Assembly (NCBI GenBank): GCA_002316015.1
Contig: DCCS01000023.1
Location: forward strand, 1 to 21,885
DNA from: Prevotellaceae bacterium UBA1075
Lineage (GTDB): Bacteria > Bacteroidota > Bacteroidia > Bacteroidales > Bacteroidaceae
DNA: 21,885 bases
Direction: 5' to 3'
The notes below the pieces were generated by a model. It was not told the origin of the DNA, did not search any database, and saw nothing but the letters and a program-made list of their open reading frames with translations. This document shows, one piece after another, positions 6,774-14,416 of this stretch. How positions within the stretch are numbered: the stretch's first letter is position 1; each line of letters opens with the position of its first letter. A program made the position numbers and the translations under genes.

Positions 6774-7091
6774 ATGTACGCAATCGTAGAGATTAACGGT
6801 CAGCAGTTCAAGGTCGAGGCCGGCAAGAAGTTGTATGTACATCACATGCCAACTGCCGAGGCAGGCCAGACTGTTGAGTTTGGGAAAGTTTTGCTGGTGG
6901 ACAAGGACGGCAGCATTGTAGTGGGTGCCCCCACGGTGGAAAGCGCCAAGGTGATAGCCGAGGTGAAGTCCCCCTTGGTGAAGGGCGACAAGGTGCTGGT
7001 GTTCCACAAGAAGCGCCGCAAGGGCTATCGCAAGTTGAACGGCCATCGGCAGCAGTTCACAGAGCTGGCCATCAAGGAGGTTATCGCTTAA
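6774..7091 (+). CDS. rplU: 50S ribosomal protein L21
   Basis: This 105-residue protein has the L21 N-terminus (MYAIVEINGQQFKVEAGKKL) and the family's C-terminal basic motif (KVLVFHKKRRKGYRKLNGHRQQFTELAI). L21 binds 23S rRNA in the large subunit. The length equals the family norm of about 103-106. It is followed 26 bases later by rpmA, the near-universal arrangement. Upstream lie a matching promoter at 6659-6689 and an 80-nt leader with a hairpin. The start is directly preceded by an A-rich stretch (AAATAAAAA), with no Shine-Dalgarno sequence, as is usual in this phylum. Confidence 0.98.
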   Translation: MYAIVEINGQQFKVEAGKKLYVHHMPTAEAGQTVEFGKVLLVDKDGSIVVGAPTVESAKVIAEVKSPLVKGDKVLVFHKKRRKGYRKLNGHRQQFTELAIKEVIA

Positions 7092-7117
7092 CAATTAAAT
7101 CAGAGGAGAAGCAAGAA

Positions 7118-7381
7118 ATGGCACATAAGAAAGGCGTTGGCAGTTCAAAGAACGGCCGTGAGTCGGCAGCGCAGCGACTCGGAGTAAAGATATTCGGTGG
7201 CGAGAGGTGCATCGCGGGCAATGTGATAGTACGCCAGCGTGGCACACGTCACTATCCCGGGCAGAATGTGGGCATAGGCAAAGACGACACCCTGTACGCC
7301 CTGGTCGACGGCACTGTGCAGTTCAAGAGGGGGCGCCGGGACCGCAGCACCGTGAGCGTTGTGCCCGTGGCGGAGGCTTGA
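7118..7381 (+). CDS. rpmA: 50S ribosomal protein L27
   Basis: This 87-residue protein has the L27 signature: MAHKKGVGSSKNGRESAAQRLGVK at the N-terminus, then GGERCIAGNVIVRQRGTRHYPG. L27 sits at the peptidyl-transferase centre, where its flexible N-terminal tail reaches the P-site tRNA. The protein starts directly at MAHKK, without the cleaved N-terminal extension found in many Firmicutes. A GAGGAGAAG stretch 7-15 bases upstream is an unusually good ribosome binding site for this genome. It is co-transcribed with rplU, and a strong terminator ends the unit at 7438-7472. Confidence 0.98.
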   Translation: MAHKKGVGSSKNGRESAAQRLGVKIFGGERCIAGNVIVRQRGTRHYPGQNVGIGKDDTLYALVDGTVQFKRGRRDRSTVSVVPVAEA

Positions 7382-7437
7382 GGCGGCTATTGGGAAAATG
7401 TCCCTCCCCAAGTGGGGGAGAGGAAGACTTATAAGCG

Positions 7438-7472
7438 GGGCCGCGCGTGCGATGTGCACGCGCGGCCCTTTT
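7438..7472 (+). terminator. intrinsic terminator of rplU-rpmA
   Basis: A perfect 13-bp GC-rich stem (7438-7450 with 7456-7468) closes a 5-base loop and is followed by TTTT (7469-7472). A second, smaller hairpin (CTCCCC 7404-7409 with GGGGAG 7415-7420) stands between it and the rpmA stop. Confidence 0.9.
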
Positions 7473-7526
7473 GTCGCCCTGCCCAAATTTAGACAGGGTC
7501 ATCCCGCTTATGTCGTGAAATAGTAG

Positions 7527-7534
7527 TAACTTTG
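7527..7534 (+). promoter_or_regulatory. -7 element of the serS promoter
   Basis: TAACTTTG fits TAnnTTTG exactly. No clear TTG lies 19-21 bases upstream, so the -33 element is weak. The predicted transcript would start just before the 22-bp tandem repeat that makes up the serS leader. Confidence 0.55.
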
Positions 7535-7543
7535 TGCTTGCGA

Positions 7544-7587
7544 AACTGGAAGAATCATAACACGGAACTGGAAGAATCATAACGCAA
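7544..7587 (+). repeat. 22-bp tandem duplication forming the serS leader
   Basis: AACTGGAAGAATCATAAC occurs at 7544-7561 and again at 7566-7583, a period of 22 bases with 18 identical positions. It begins about ten bases below the -7 element and ends eight bases before the serS ATG (7592). It therefore forms nearly the whole 5' untranslated region. Confidence 0.85.
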
Positions 7588-7591
7588 CAAT

Positions 7592-8911
7592 ATGCTTACG
7601 CTAAAACTCATTACCGAAGAGAAAGACCGCGTGGTGCGTGGCCTTGAGAAGAAGCATTTCCCTAATGCCGCAGCGGCTGTGGAGGAAGTCCTCAGCGTGG
7701 ACAAGGCACGCCGCCAGGCGCAGGCCGAGTTGGACACCAACCTGTCAAAGGCCAAAAAGATGGCAGCCGAAATAGCCGGGCTGATGAGGCAGGGCAAAAG
7801 ACAAGAGGCCGATGAGGTAAAGGCCAAGGTGGCCCAGTTGAAGCAGTCCAGCCTCCAGCTTGAGGACACAAAGTCGCGGGCCGAGGCCAAGCTGGTGACC
7901 CTGCTGTGTGCCATCCCCAATATTCCATACGACATCGTGCCCGAAGGCACGGGAGCCGAGGACAACTGGGTGGTGAAGAGCTCATTGAAGGAATGTGTGG
8001 AGGGCAAGGATACCGTGGGGAACTGGGACGCTAATCCAGTGGTGGAGAGCGCGCGCCTGCCCCACTGGGAGCTGGCCAGGAAGTATAACCTGATCGACTT
8101 TGACCTGGGCGTGAAGATAACAGGCGCGGGCTTCCCCGTGTATCGTGGACAGGGCGCCAGGCTGCAGCGCGCCCTCATCAACTTCTTCCTCGACGAGGCA
8201 AGGGCCGCCGGCTACGAGGAAATCATGCCACCGACCGTGGTCAACCAGGCCAGTGGCTACGGCACAGGCCAACTGCCAGACAAGGAGGGGCAGATGTATC
8301 ATTGTGAGGTGGACGACCTGTACCTTATCCCCACCGCCGAGGTGCCTGTGACCAACATCTACCGCGATGTGATCCTGGAGGAGAAGGACCTCCCCATCAA
8401 GAATTGCGCCTACACGCAGTGCTTCCGTCGCGAGGCGGGCAGTTACGGCAAGAACGTGCGCGGGCTGAACCGCCTGCACGAGTTCAGCAAGATAGAGATT
8501 GTGCGCATCGACACCCCCGAGCATTCCGACGTGTCGCACAAGGAAATGCTCGCGCATGTGGAGGGGCTGCTCAAGAAACTGGAGCTCCCCTACCGTATCC
8601 TGCGCCTTTGCGGTGGCGACATGAGCTTCACCAGCAGCATATGCTACGACTTCGAGGTCTACTCCGAGGCACAGAAGCGATGGCTGGAGGTGAGTTCCGT
8701 GAGCAACTTTGACACCTATCAGGCCAATCGCCTGAAGTGCCGGGTGAGGCGTGCGGACGACAAGAAAACCGTGCTGGCACACACCCTGAACGGGTCGGCA
8801 CTGGCACTGCCCCGCATTGTGGCCGCCCTGCTGGAGAACAACCAGACAGCAGAGGGAATCCGCATTCCCAAGGCACTGGTGCCCTACATGGGATGCGACA
8901 TGATCAAGTAA
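7592..8911 (+). CDS. serS: serine--tRNA ligase
   Basis: This 439-residue class II aminoacyl-tRNA synthetase charges tRNA-Ser, and tRNA-Sec where present. The first 110 residues form the long antiparallel coiled coil that reaches the tRNA variable arm (charged heptads from KARRQAQAELD to QLEDTKSRAEAKL). The catalytic domain follows, with GYEEIMPPTVVN (motif 1 region), LIPTAEVPVTNIY (serine pocket), motif 2 CFRREAGSYGKNVRGLNRLHEF from about residue 277, and motif 3 NGSALALPRIVAALLEN near residue 398. Length and motif order are normal for bacteria. The fusion oxidoreductase begins 35 bases downstream with no terminator between, so they may share a transcript. Upstream is a -7 element and a tandem-repeat leader; no T-box is seen. 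Confidence 0.98.
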   Translation: MLTLKLITEEKDRVVRGLEKKHFPNAAAAVEEVLSVDKARRQAQAELDTNLSKAKKMAAEIAGLMRQGKRQEADEVKAKVAQLKQSSLQLEDTKSRAEAKLVTLLCAIPNIPYDIVPEGTGAEDNWVVKSSLKECVEGKDTVGNWDANPVVESARLPHWELARKYNLIDFDLGVKITGAGFPVYRGQGARLQRALINFFLDEARAAGYEEIMPPTVVNQASGYGTGQLPDKEGQMYHCEVDDLYLIPTAEVPVTNIYRDVILEEKDLPIKNCAYTQCFRREAGSYGKNVRGLNRLHEFSKIEIVRIDTPEHSDVSHKEMLAHVEGLLKKLELPYRILRLCGGDMSFTSSICYDFEVYSEAQKRWLEVSSVSNFDTYQANRLKCRVRRADDKKTVLAHTLNGSALALPRIVAALLENNQTAEGIRIPKALVPYMGCDMIK

Positions 8912-8946
8912 CGTAGGCATCAACCAAAGACAACAGGCTCAGACAG

Positions 8947-11325
8947 ATGAATAAGATAGTAAGTAAGAAGCAGTTCTCGGAGAAGGTGTTCAGACTGGAA
9001 GTGGAGGCACCCCTGATAGCCAGGGCACGCCGCGCCGGCCATTTCGTGATAGTACGCGTGGACGAGAAGGGCGAGCGTGTGCCTCTCACCATCGCGGGAA
9101 GTGATGTGCAGAAGGGCACCATCACCCTGGTAATCCAGACGGTGGGAGTCAGCACCACACAGTTGTGTGCCCTGGACGAGGGTGACTTCATCGCCGATGT
9201 GGTGGGTCCCCTGGGCAGGGCGACCCACATCGAGAACTACGGGACTGTCCTGTGCGCGGGCGGTGGCGTAGGCACGGCGCCCCTGCTGCCCATCATACAG
9301 GCGCTCAAGGCGGCGGGAAACCGTGTCGTGAGCGTAATCGCCGGGCGAAGCAAGGACCTGATAATCCTGGAGGACGAGGTACGCAAGAGCTCTGACGAGG
9401 TCATCGTCATGACCGATGACGGTTCCTATGGAAAGCAGGGCGTGGTGACCGTGGGAATGGAAGAGGTCATCCGGCGCGAGAAGGTGGACAAGTGCTTTGC
9501 CATCGGGCCTGCCATTATGATGAAGTTCTGCTGTCTGCTCACCAAGAAATATGACATCCCCACCGATGTCTCGCTCAACACCATCATGGTGGATGGTACA
9601 GGCATGTGCGGAGCGTGCCGCGTCAGTGTGGGCGGAAAGACAAAGTTCGTGTGCGTGGACGGCCCCGAGTTTGACGGGCACCAGGTGGATTTCGACGAGA
9701 TGATACAGCGCGGCGGCGCGTTCAAGGCCGAGGAGCAAGCTGCCATGAAGGCTTATCTGAAGGCCCATGAAGGCGGAGCGCCCGCGACGGAGAACAATGT
9801 GGCCGAAAAGCGGGAGACGGCTCCCGTGGCGCCCATGGTTGCGGAGCGGATGGACACCACCACGCCGCTGGCCGAACTGACCGACCGCTCGGCCCCTTAC
9901 AGGGAGCAGTTGCGCAGGAGCATGAAGGCCAGGGAACGCACACAGATAGAGCGTTGCAAGATGCCCGAGCTGGATCCTGCATACCGTGCCACCACACGCA
10001 CCGAGGAGGTGAACCGGGGATTGACCGTGGAACAGGCCATGACCGAGGCCAAGAGGTGCCTGGACTGTGCCAATCCCACCTGCATGAAGGGCTGTCCCGT
10101 GAGCATCAACATTCCCTCGTTCATCAAGAACATCGAGCGTGGGGAGTTTCTCGACGCGGCACGTGTGCTGAAGAGCACCTCGGCCCTGCCTGCTGTGTGT
10201 GGCCGTGTATGTCCACAGGAGAAGCAGTGCGAGAGCCAGTGCATTCATCTGAAGATGAACGAGCCTGCCGTGGCCATTGGCAACCTGGAGCGTTTCGCGG
10301 CCGATTTCGAGCGTGAGAGCGGACGCGTGGCCCTGCCTGAAGTGTCGGCAAGGAACGGCAAGAAGGTTGCTGTAATCGGCTCCGGCCCAAGCGGCTTGAG
10401 CTTTGCTGGTGACATGGCCAAGGCCGGCTACGACGTGACTGTGTTCGAGGCCCTGCACGAGATCGGGGGCGTGCTGAAGTACGGTATACCCGAATTCCGC
10501 CTCCCCAACAAGATAGTGGATGTCGAGGTCGGCAACCTGGAGAAGATGGGCGTGAGGTTCCAGAAGGACTGCGTGGTGGGCAAGACCATCACTGTGGAAG
10601 AATTGGAACAGCAGGGTTTCCAGGGCATCTTCGTGGGTTCGGGCGCGGGACTGCCCAACTTCATGGGCATTCCGGGCGAGAACTCCAATGGTGTCATGAG
10701 CTCCAATGAATACCTGACACGCGTGAACCTGATGGACGCTTCCAATCCCGACTACGCCACACCCATACGCAAGGCCAGGAACGTGATGGTCGTGGGTGGA
10801 GGCAACACGGCCATGGACAGTTGTCGCACAGCCAAGCGGCTGGGTGCCGAGCGCGTTTTCATCGCATACCGGCGCAGCGAGGCCGAGATGCCCGCGCGGC
10901 AGGAGGAGGTGAAGCATGCCAAGGAGGAGGGCATCGAATTCCTCACACTGCACAACCCCATCGAATATCATGCCGACGAGAAGGGCAATGTGACAGAGGT
11001 GGTGCTGCAGAAGATGGAACTGGGTGAGCCTGACGCATCGGGACGCAGGAGGCCTCAGCCCATTCCGGGCGCGACCGAGACAATCGCCATTGACCAGGCC
11101 ATTGTGGCCGTGGGCGTGTCACCCAATCCCATCGTGCCCACCTCTATTCACGGGCTGGAACTGGGCAGGAAGAACACCATTGTGGTCAACGAGGGCATGC
11201 AGACCAACATCCCCATGATATTTGCGGGAGGTGACATCGTGCGCGGAGGCGCCACCGTCATCCTTGCAATGGGTGACGGCAGGCGGGCCGCCGCAGCCAT
11301 GAACCAGTATCTGAGCAAGGGATGA
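8947..11325 (+). CDS. NfnA-NfnB type fusion: FAD/NAD-binding [2Fe-2S] subunit joined to NADPH-dependent glutamate synthase-like subunit
   Basis: This 792-residue protein joins two polypeptides that are separate in Thermotoga NfnAB. Residues 1-270 resemble NfnA/PyrK: a flavin-binding barrel, the NAD segment CAGGGVGTAPLLPI, and a [2Fe-2S] loop VDGTGMCGACRVS...FVC. The likely ligands are D216, C221, C224 and C236, the Asp/three-Cys set known from NfnA. After a linker (about 275-345), the second part resembles NfnB/GltD: two cysteine clusters for [4Fe-4S] centres (C371, C374, C379, C383; C418, C422, C428, C432), FAD motif VIGSGPSGLSFAG near 474, NADPH motif VVGGGNTAMD near 614, and C-terminal IFAGGDIVRGG. 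NfnAB catalyses electron-bifurcating NADH-dependent ferredoxin:NADP oxidoreduction. Databases often name such fusions dihydroorotate dehydrogenase B/glutamate synthase. The bifurcating role is inferred. No glutamate synthase large subunit or pyrD is adjacent. Confidence 0.93.
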   Translation: MNKIVSKKQFSEKVFRLEVEAPLIARARRAGHFVIVRVDEKGERVPLTIAGSDVQKGTITLVIQTVGVSTTQLCALDEGDFIADVVGPLGRATHIENYGTVLCAGGGVGTAPLLPIIQALKAAGNRVVSVIAGRSKDLIILEDEVRKSSDEVIVMTDDGSYGKQGVVTVGMEEVIRREKVDKCFAIGPAIMMKFCCLLTKKYDIPTDVSLNTIMVDGTGMCGACRVSVGGKTKFVCVDGPEFDGHQVDFDEMIQRGGAFKAEEQAAMKAYLKAHEGGAPATENNVAEKRETAPVAPMVAERMDTTTPLAELTDRSAPYREQLRRSMKARERTQIERCKMPELDPAYRATTRTEEVNRGLTVEQAMTEAKRCLDCANPTCMKGCPVSINIPSFIKNIERGEFLDAARVLKSTSALPAVCGRVCPQEKQCESQCIHLKMNEPAVAIGNLERFAADFERESGRVALPEVSARNGKKVAVIGSGPSGLSFAGDMAKAGYDVTVFEALHEIGGVLKYGIPEFRLPNKIVDVEVGNLEKMGVRFQKDCVVGKTITVEELEQQGFQGIFVGSGAGLPNFMGIPGENSNGVMSSNEYLTRVNLMDASNPDYATPIRKARNVMVVGGGNTAMDSCRTAKRLGAERVFIAYRRSEAEMPARQEEVKHAKEEGIEFLTLHNPIEYHADEKGNVTEVVLQKMELGEPDASGRRRPQPIPGATETIAIDQAIVAVGVSPNPIVPTSIHGLELGRKNTIVVNEGMQTNIPMIFAGGDIVRGGATVILAMGDGRRAAAAMNQYLSKG

Positions 11326-11687
11326 AGGGCCTGCAGACAGTGGGGTTGCTCATATGCAGCAATCTCTTCATGACCCTGGCCTGGTATGGCCATCTGAGGA
11401 TGCAGGGATCCGGCATCACGAAATCCTGGCCTCTCCTCGCGGTCATTGCCATGTCGTGGGGCATCGCCTTCTTTGAGTACTGTTTCCAAGTGCCTGCCAA
11501 CCGTATCGGCTTCGCGGGCAACGGGGGGCCTTTCACGCTCATGCAGCTCAAGGTCATCCAGGAAGTCGTCTCGCTGGTGGTCTTTTGCCTGGTGGCCAAT
11601 GTGCTGTTTCAGGGCCAGCAGCTTCACTGGAATCATCTGGCAGCCATGGTCTGCCTGGTGCTGGCCGTGTATTTCATCTTCAAGTAG
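11322..11687 (+). CDS. DUF486 (DMT-like) small membrane protein
   Basis: This 121-residue protein has four hydrophobic segments. The sequence MSWGIAFFEYCFQVPANRIGF followed by FTLMQLKVIQEVVSLVVF is the diagnostic core of DUF486, a small four-helix family related to drug/metabolite transporters of the EmrE type. The function is unknown in all members I know of. Its ATG overlaps the stop of the NfnAB-type fusion (ATGA at 11322-11325), so the two are translationally coupled. No link between the two activities is evident from the sequence. The gene ends at a TAG 72 bases before the next ATG. Confidence 0.9.
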   Translation: MKGLQTVGLLICSNLFMTLAWYGHLRMQGSGITKSWPLLAVIAMSWGIAFFEYCFQVPANRIGFAGNGGPFTLMQLKVIQEVVSLVVFCLVANVLFQGQQLHWNHLAAMVCLVLAVYFIFK

Positions 11688-11759
11688 ACGGCGCATACAG
11701 GCGTGTCCACTATATTCGTCAGGATAGTCGTCAAACGATAATGCTACAAAAGTAAGGCA

Positions 11760-13010
11760 ATGAACAAAAAGTTGTTATGTGCCATATTCGTGGCTTGTTG
11801 CACTTGTTCCTATGCGCAAAGGGGAAAGACCAGCGCCGAGGAATTGGATATCCCCATCAGGGAGGCCATCATGCAGTATGACTTTTCCAGGGCAGAGGAA
11901 CTCCTGCACCAGAAAATCAGCCTGCTTGAGAGAAAGAGGAAACCGACCGAGAGAGAGGACAGCCTGTTGGAGGTGGTGCAAAAGAACAATGCCAAGATGC
12001 ACGCCACCGAGCGCGTGGTTGTCATTGACAGTGTGGTGCTTCCCAAGTCGAAGTTGCTCGGGGCTCTCACGCTTGGCCCCGAGAGCGGGACGGTGGACAC
12101 ATACGAGCATTATTTCGGCAAGAAGGACGCACCCGACTGCATGGTGTTCGAGAACCAGTTGAAGAACAGGATAGTGTTCTCGGCACAAGACAAGGCGGGA
12201 GTGTTGAAACTGTACGAGAGCGTGCGCAATGATGACGAGTGGTCGCCGCCATCTCCGCTGCGGGGAATCGACAATGACGATGAAGACAAACTCAACTACC
12301 CCTTCATGCTCTCAGACGGGCAGACCCTCTACTTTGCGGCGCAGAACGGGGAGAGCCTCGGAGGGTATGACATCTACATGACCCGCTATGACTCCGAAGA
12401 GCGCAGGTACTTGACACCGGAGAACGTGGGCATGCCGTTCAACTCGCCCGCCAATGACTATCTGCTTGTCATCGATGAGTTCAACAACCTGGGATGGTTT
12501 GCCACAGACCGCAACCAACCCGAAGGGTCGGTTTGCCTCTATACGTTCATCCCCAACGAGACGCGCAAGACCTATGGGGAGGGCACGGTAGATGAGGAGC
12601 AATTGGGCAGGCTTGCCCGTATCGCCCGCATCCAGGACACCTGGACAGACAGGAAAGCCGTGGATGAGGCCAGGAAAAGGCTGGCTTCCCTGAGGAAGGG
12701 AAAGGCCCGGGACGAGAGGAAGAGGGACTTCTACTTCGTGGTCAACGACCGGCATGTGTGCCAGACACTGGACGACTTCCGCAATGACAAGGCGCGTGAG
12801 ATGATGACGTGGCTGCTGGAGTCGCGCAAGGAGGCAGGCAAGACGGCTTCGGAACTGCAGGGCCTGCGTGACAGGTATGCACAGGCGAGCCAGGCCGACA
12901 AGGCGGCACTTGCCCCGCAGATACGCATCCTGGAGGCAAAGGAAGAGCAGTTGAAGGCTGACCTGAAGAAACAAGAGAAACTCATACGTAAGACCGAGTT
13001 GTCAAAGTGA
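11760..13010 (+). CDS. exported PD40 (WD40-like) beta-propeller protein with C-terminal coiled coil
   Basis: This 416-residue protein has a signal peptide (MNKKLLCAIFVACCTCSYAQ, likely cut after YAQ). Next comes a helical segment (residues 25-85; FSRAEELLHQKISLLERK resembles a single TPR-like pair). Around residues 170-265 are PD40-type blades: YPFMLSDGQTLYFAAQNG, LGGYDIYMTRYD, and LVIDEFNNLGWFATDRN. The last 130 residues are strongly charged and predicted coiled coil (ELQGLRDRYAQ, ILEAKEEQLKADLKKQEKLIRK). The propeller resembles that of PorE-like and TolB-like envelope proteins, but no OmpA peptidoglycan-binding domain follows, so a structural or scaffold role in the envelope is only a guess. 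I did not recognise a convincing promoter. A hairpin without a T-run (13014-13030) follows the stop codon. Confidence 0.7.
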   Translation: MNKKLLCAIFVACCTCSYAQRGKTSAEELDIPIREAIMQYDFSRAEELLHQKISLLERKRKPTEREDSLLEVVQKNNAKMHATERVVVIDSVVLPKSKLLGALTLGPESGTVDTYEHYFGKKDAPDCMVFENQLKNRIVFSAQDKAGVLKLYESVRNDDEWSPPSPLRGIDNDDEDKLNYPFMLSDGQTLYFAAQNGESLGGYDIYMTRYDSEERRYLTPENVGMPFNSPANDYLLVIDEFNNLGWFATDRNQPEGSVCLYTFIPNETRKTYGEGTVDEEQLGRLARIARIQDTWTDRKAVDEARKRLASLRKGKARDERKRDFYFVVNDRHVCQTLDDFRNDKAREMMTWLLESRKEAGKTASELQGLRDRYAQASQADKAALAPQIRILEAKEEQLKADLKKQEKLIRKTELSK

Positions 13011-13013
13011 CGG

Positions 13014-13030
13014 GCGCGTGTGCCACGCGC
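13014..13030 (+). terminator. hairpin after the PD40 gene, possible terminator
   Basis: GCGCGTG (13014-13020) pairs with CACGCGC (13024-13030) around a 3-base loop, four bases after the stop codon. No T-run follows, so it may stabilise the 3' end rather than terminate. Confidence 0.4.
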
Positions 13031-13097
13031 ACCTGCCTGTTCGCTCCCCCGGTGGCCACCTGATAAAGAATAAGAACGGCAAAACACCTATTGCACT

Positions 13098-13967
13098 ATG
13101 AGAAGATTTGAAGAATCAGAATTCATCCTTAACCAGGATGGCAGTGTGTTCCACTTGCATCTTAAACCAGGGCAACTTGCCCACAAGGTCATACTCGTAG
13201 GCGATCCGGGCAGGGTGAGCCTTGTGGCCTCACACTTCACGGAAATCGAAATGGAGGTGAAGAGCCGCGAGTTCCACTCTGTGACCGGAAACTTCCAGGG
13301 AAAGAGAATTTCCGTGGTGAGCACTGGAATCGGCTGTGACAACATCGACATTGTGCTCAATGAGCTTGACGCGCTGGTCAACATAGACTTTGACACCCGC
13401 ACGGAGAAGGAAGAGAAGACCGCCCTGGAGATTGTGCGTGTGGGCACATGCGGTGGGCTGCAGCCTTACACGCCGGTGGGCACGTTCATCATAAGCGAGA
13501 AGAGCATCGGCTTTGACGGCCTTCTCAATTTCTATGCGGGACGCAACGAAGTGTGTGACCTCACACTGGAGAAAGCCTTCACCGAGCACATGCACTGGAA
13601 CCCGCTCTTGTGTGCCCCATATGTCATAGAGGCCGACAAGGAACTTACCGCCCGCATCGCGGGCAACGACATGGTGCGCGGAATCACCATAGCCTGCGGT
13701 GGCTTCTACGGCCCGCAAGGACGCAGACTCCGCATACCCCTGGCCGATCCCGACCAGAACGCCAAGGTGGAGAGCTTCGAGTATGACGGGCTGAAGGTCA
13801 CGAACTTTGAGATGGAGTCATCGGCTGTCGCGGGGCTGAGCAGACTGCTCGGACACAAGGCCACCACTTGCTGCATGGTGATTGCCAATCGTGTGGCCAA
13901 GAAGGCCAACCCCGATTACAAGAGCACTATGGACACCCTGGTGATGGAGGTGCTCGACCGCATCTGA
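13098..13967 (+). CDS. udp: uridine phosphorylase-like nucleoside phosphorylase
   Basis: This 289-residue protein belongs to the NP-I family. The phosphate-binding GDPGRV lies at residues 36-41, the central RVGTCGGLQP loop at about 114-123, and the nucleoside-binding FEMESSAVAGLSRLLGH near 236-252. The enzyme cleaves a nucleoside with phosphate to a free base and ribose-1-phosphate in nucleoside salvage. The overall pattern resembles the roughly 290-residue Bacteroidetes group usually named uridine phosphorylase. It is longer than the E. coli enzyme (253), with extra sequence around residues 90-110. Substrate (uridine versus other nucleosides) cannot be fixed from sequence alone. It has an 87-base gap upstream and two hairpins downstream, and appears to be a single-gene unit. 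Confidence 0.87.
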   Translation: MRRFEESEFILNQDGSVFHLHLKPGQLAHKVILVGDPGRVSLVASHFTEIEMEVKSREFHSVTGNFQGKRISVVSTGIGCDNIDIVLNELDALVNIDFDTRTEKEEKTALEIVRVGTCGGLQPYTPVGTFIISEKSIGFDGLLNFYAGRNEVCDLTLEKAFTEHMHWNPLLCAPYVIEADKELTARIAGNDMVRGITIACGGFYGPQGRRLRIPLADPDQNAKVESFEYDGLKVTNFEMESSAVAGLSRLLGHKATTCCMVIANRVAKKANPDYKSTMDTLVMEVLDRI

Positions 13968-13986
13968 CTATTGGTGAGCCTTGGAT

Positions 13987-14045
13987 AGAGCGTTCACGCG
14001 CTCTCTCCCAAAGCCCCAGGAACCCGCCCGCACTGGCGCGGGCGG
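13987..14045 (+). terminator. two hairpins downstream of the udp-like gene
   Basis: AGAGCG (13987-13992) pairs with CGCTCT (13999-14004). An 8-bp stem (CCGCCCGC 14024-14031 with GCGGGCGG 14038-14045) follows. The second is GC-rich and stable, but neither has a T-run. They plausibly mark the 3' end of the udp-like transcript. Confidence 0.45.
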
Positions 14046-14121
14046 ACGTGTGGATGACACCACATCCCGGTCTCCCCTGCGGGCGGCAGGCTCCATCCTC
14101 CATCAAAAAACGGCCCGGGCA

Positions 14122-14153
14122 TTTGCCCCTCAGCGGCAAAATGCATAACTTTG
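14122..14153 (+). promoter_or_regulatory. sigma-ABfr type promoter upstream of lepA
   Basis: TTTG at 14122-14125, an exact 20-base spacer and TAACTTTG at 14146-14153 make one of the best consensus promoters in the window. It lies about 265 bases before the lepA ATG, so it gives lepA a long leader or drives a separate short RNA. Confidence 0.75.
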
Positions 14154-14172
14154 CATCCTGCAAATACAACCC

Positions 14173-14187
14173 AAGGGCTTTGCCCTT
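14173..14187 (+). promoter_or_regulatory. short hairpin near the 5' end of the lepA leader
   Basis: AAGGGC (14173-14178) pairs with GCCCTT (14182-14187) around TTT, about 15 bases after the predicted transcript start. It is followed by AGATATCTTTTATAAG, which is T-rich but not a clean T-run. It could protect the 5' end, attenuate, or end a very short RNA. Confidence 0.4.
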
Positions 14188-14416
14188 AGATATCTTTTAT
14201 AAGTAAGCGGCTGTCCAAAATCAAATGATACAACTAAACAAAGCGGATGTTCTTTCTTGTTTCGCCTTCGTCTTCCGCCCATGGAGCGGCTCTATTCCCA
14301 TGCCTCACCGGTCATGTGGTTTGCCACGCTCCCTCTTCCGGCATGGACACAGGTCGCGTCGCCAGGGCAGAATAAAAAGCGTTTAATCACGAGCGTCCGC
14401 TTAACACACCCACCCT

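Larger units (their letters stand above)
13968..14416. other. intergenic region between udp-like gene and lepA
   Basis: No gene is supported here. It contains two hairpins below udp (13987-14004 and 14024-14045), a strong promoter (14122-14153), a compact hairpin (14173-14187), then about 220 bases of leader before lepA in which I see no further clear element. The motif GGCTGTCCAAAA at 14209-14220 resembles some insertion-sequence ends but has no partner. Confidence 0.6.

Noticed and set aside
7402..7423. CTCCCC/GGGGAG hairpin after rpmA as an independent terminator
   Set aside because: It has no T-run, and a much stronger terminator lies 15 bases downstream; kept only as a note there.
8920..10971. 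683-codon open frame on the minus strand
   Set aside because: It lies wholly antisense to the fusion oxidoreductase, has His/Leu/Gly-biased composition and no family resemblance. It is a codon-bias shadow typical of GC-rich genes.
14209..14220. GGCTGTCCAAAA, similar to some insertion-sequence ends
   Set aside because: There is no matching inverted end, no target duplication and no transposase nearby; a short chance match is likely.
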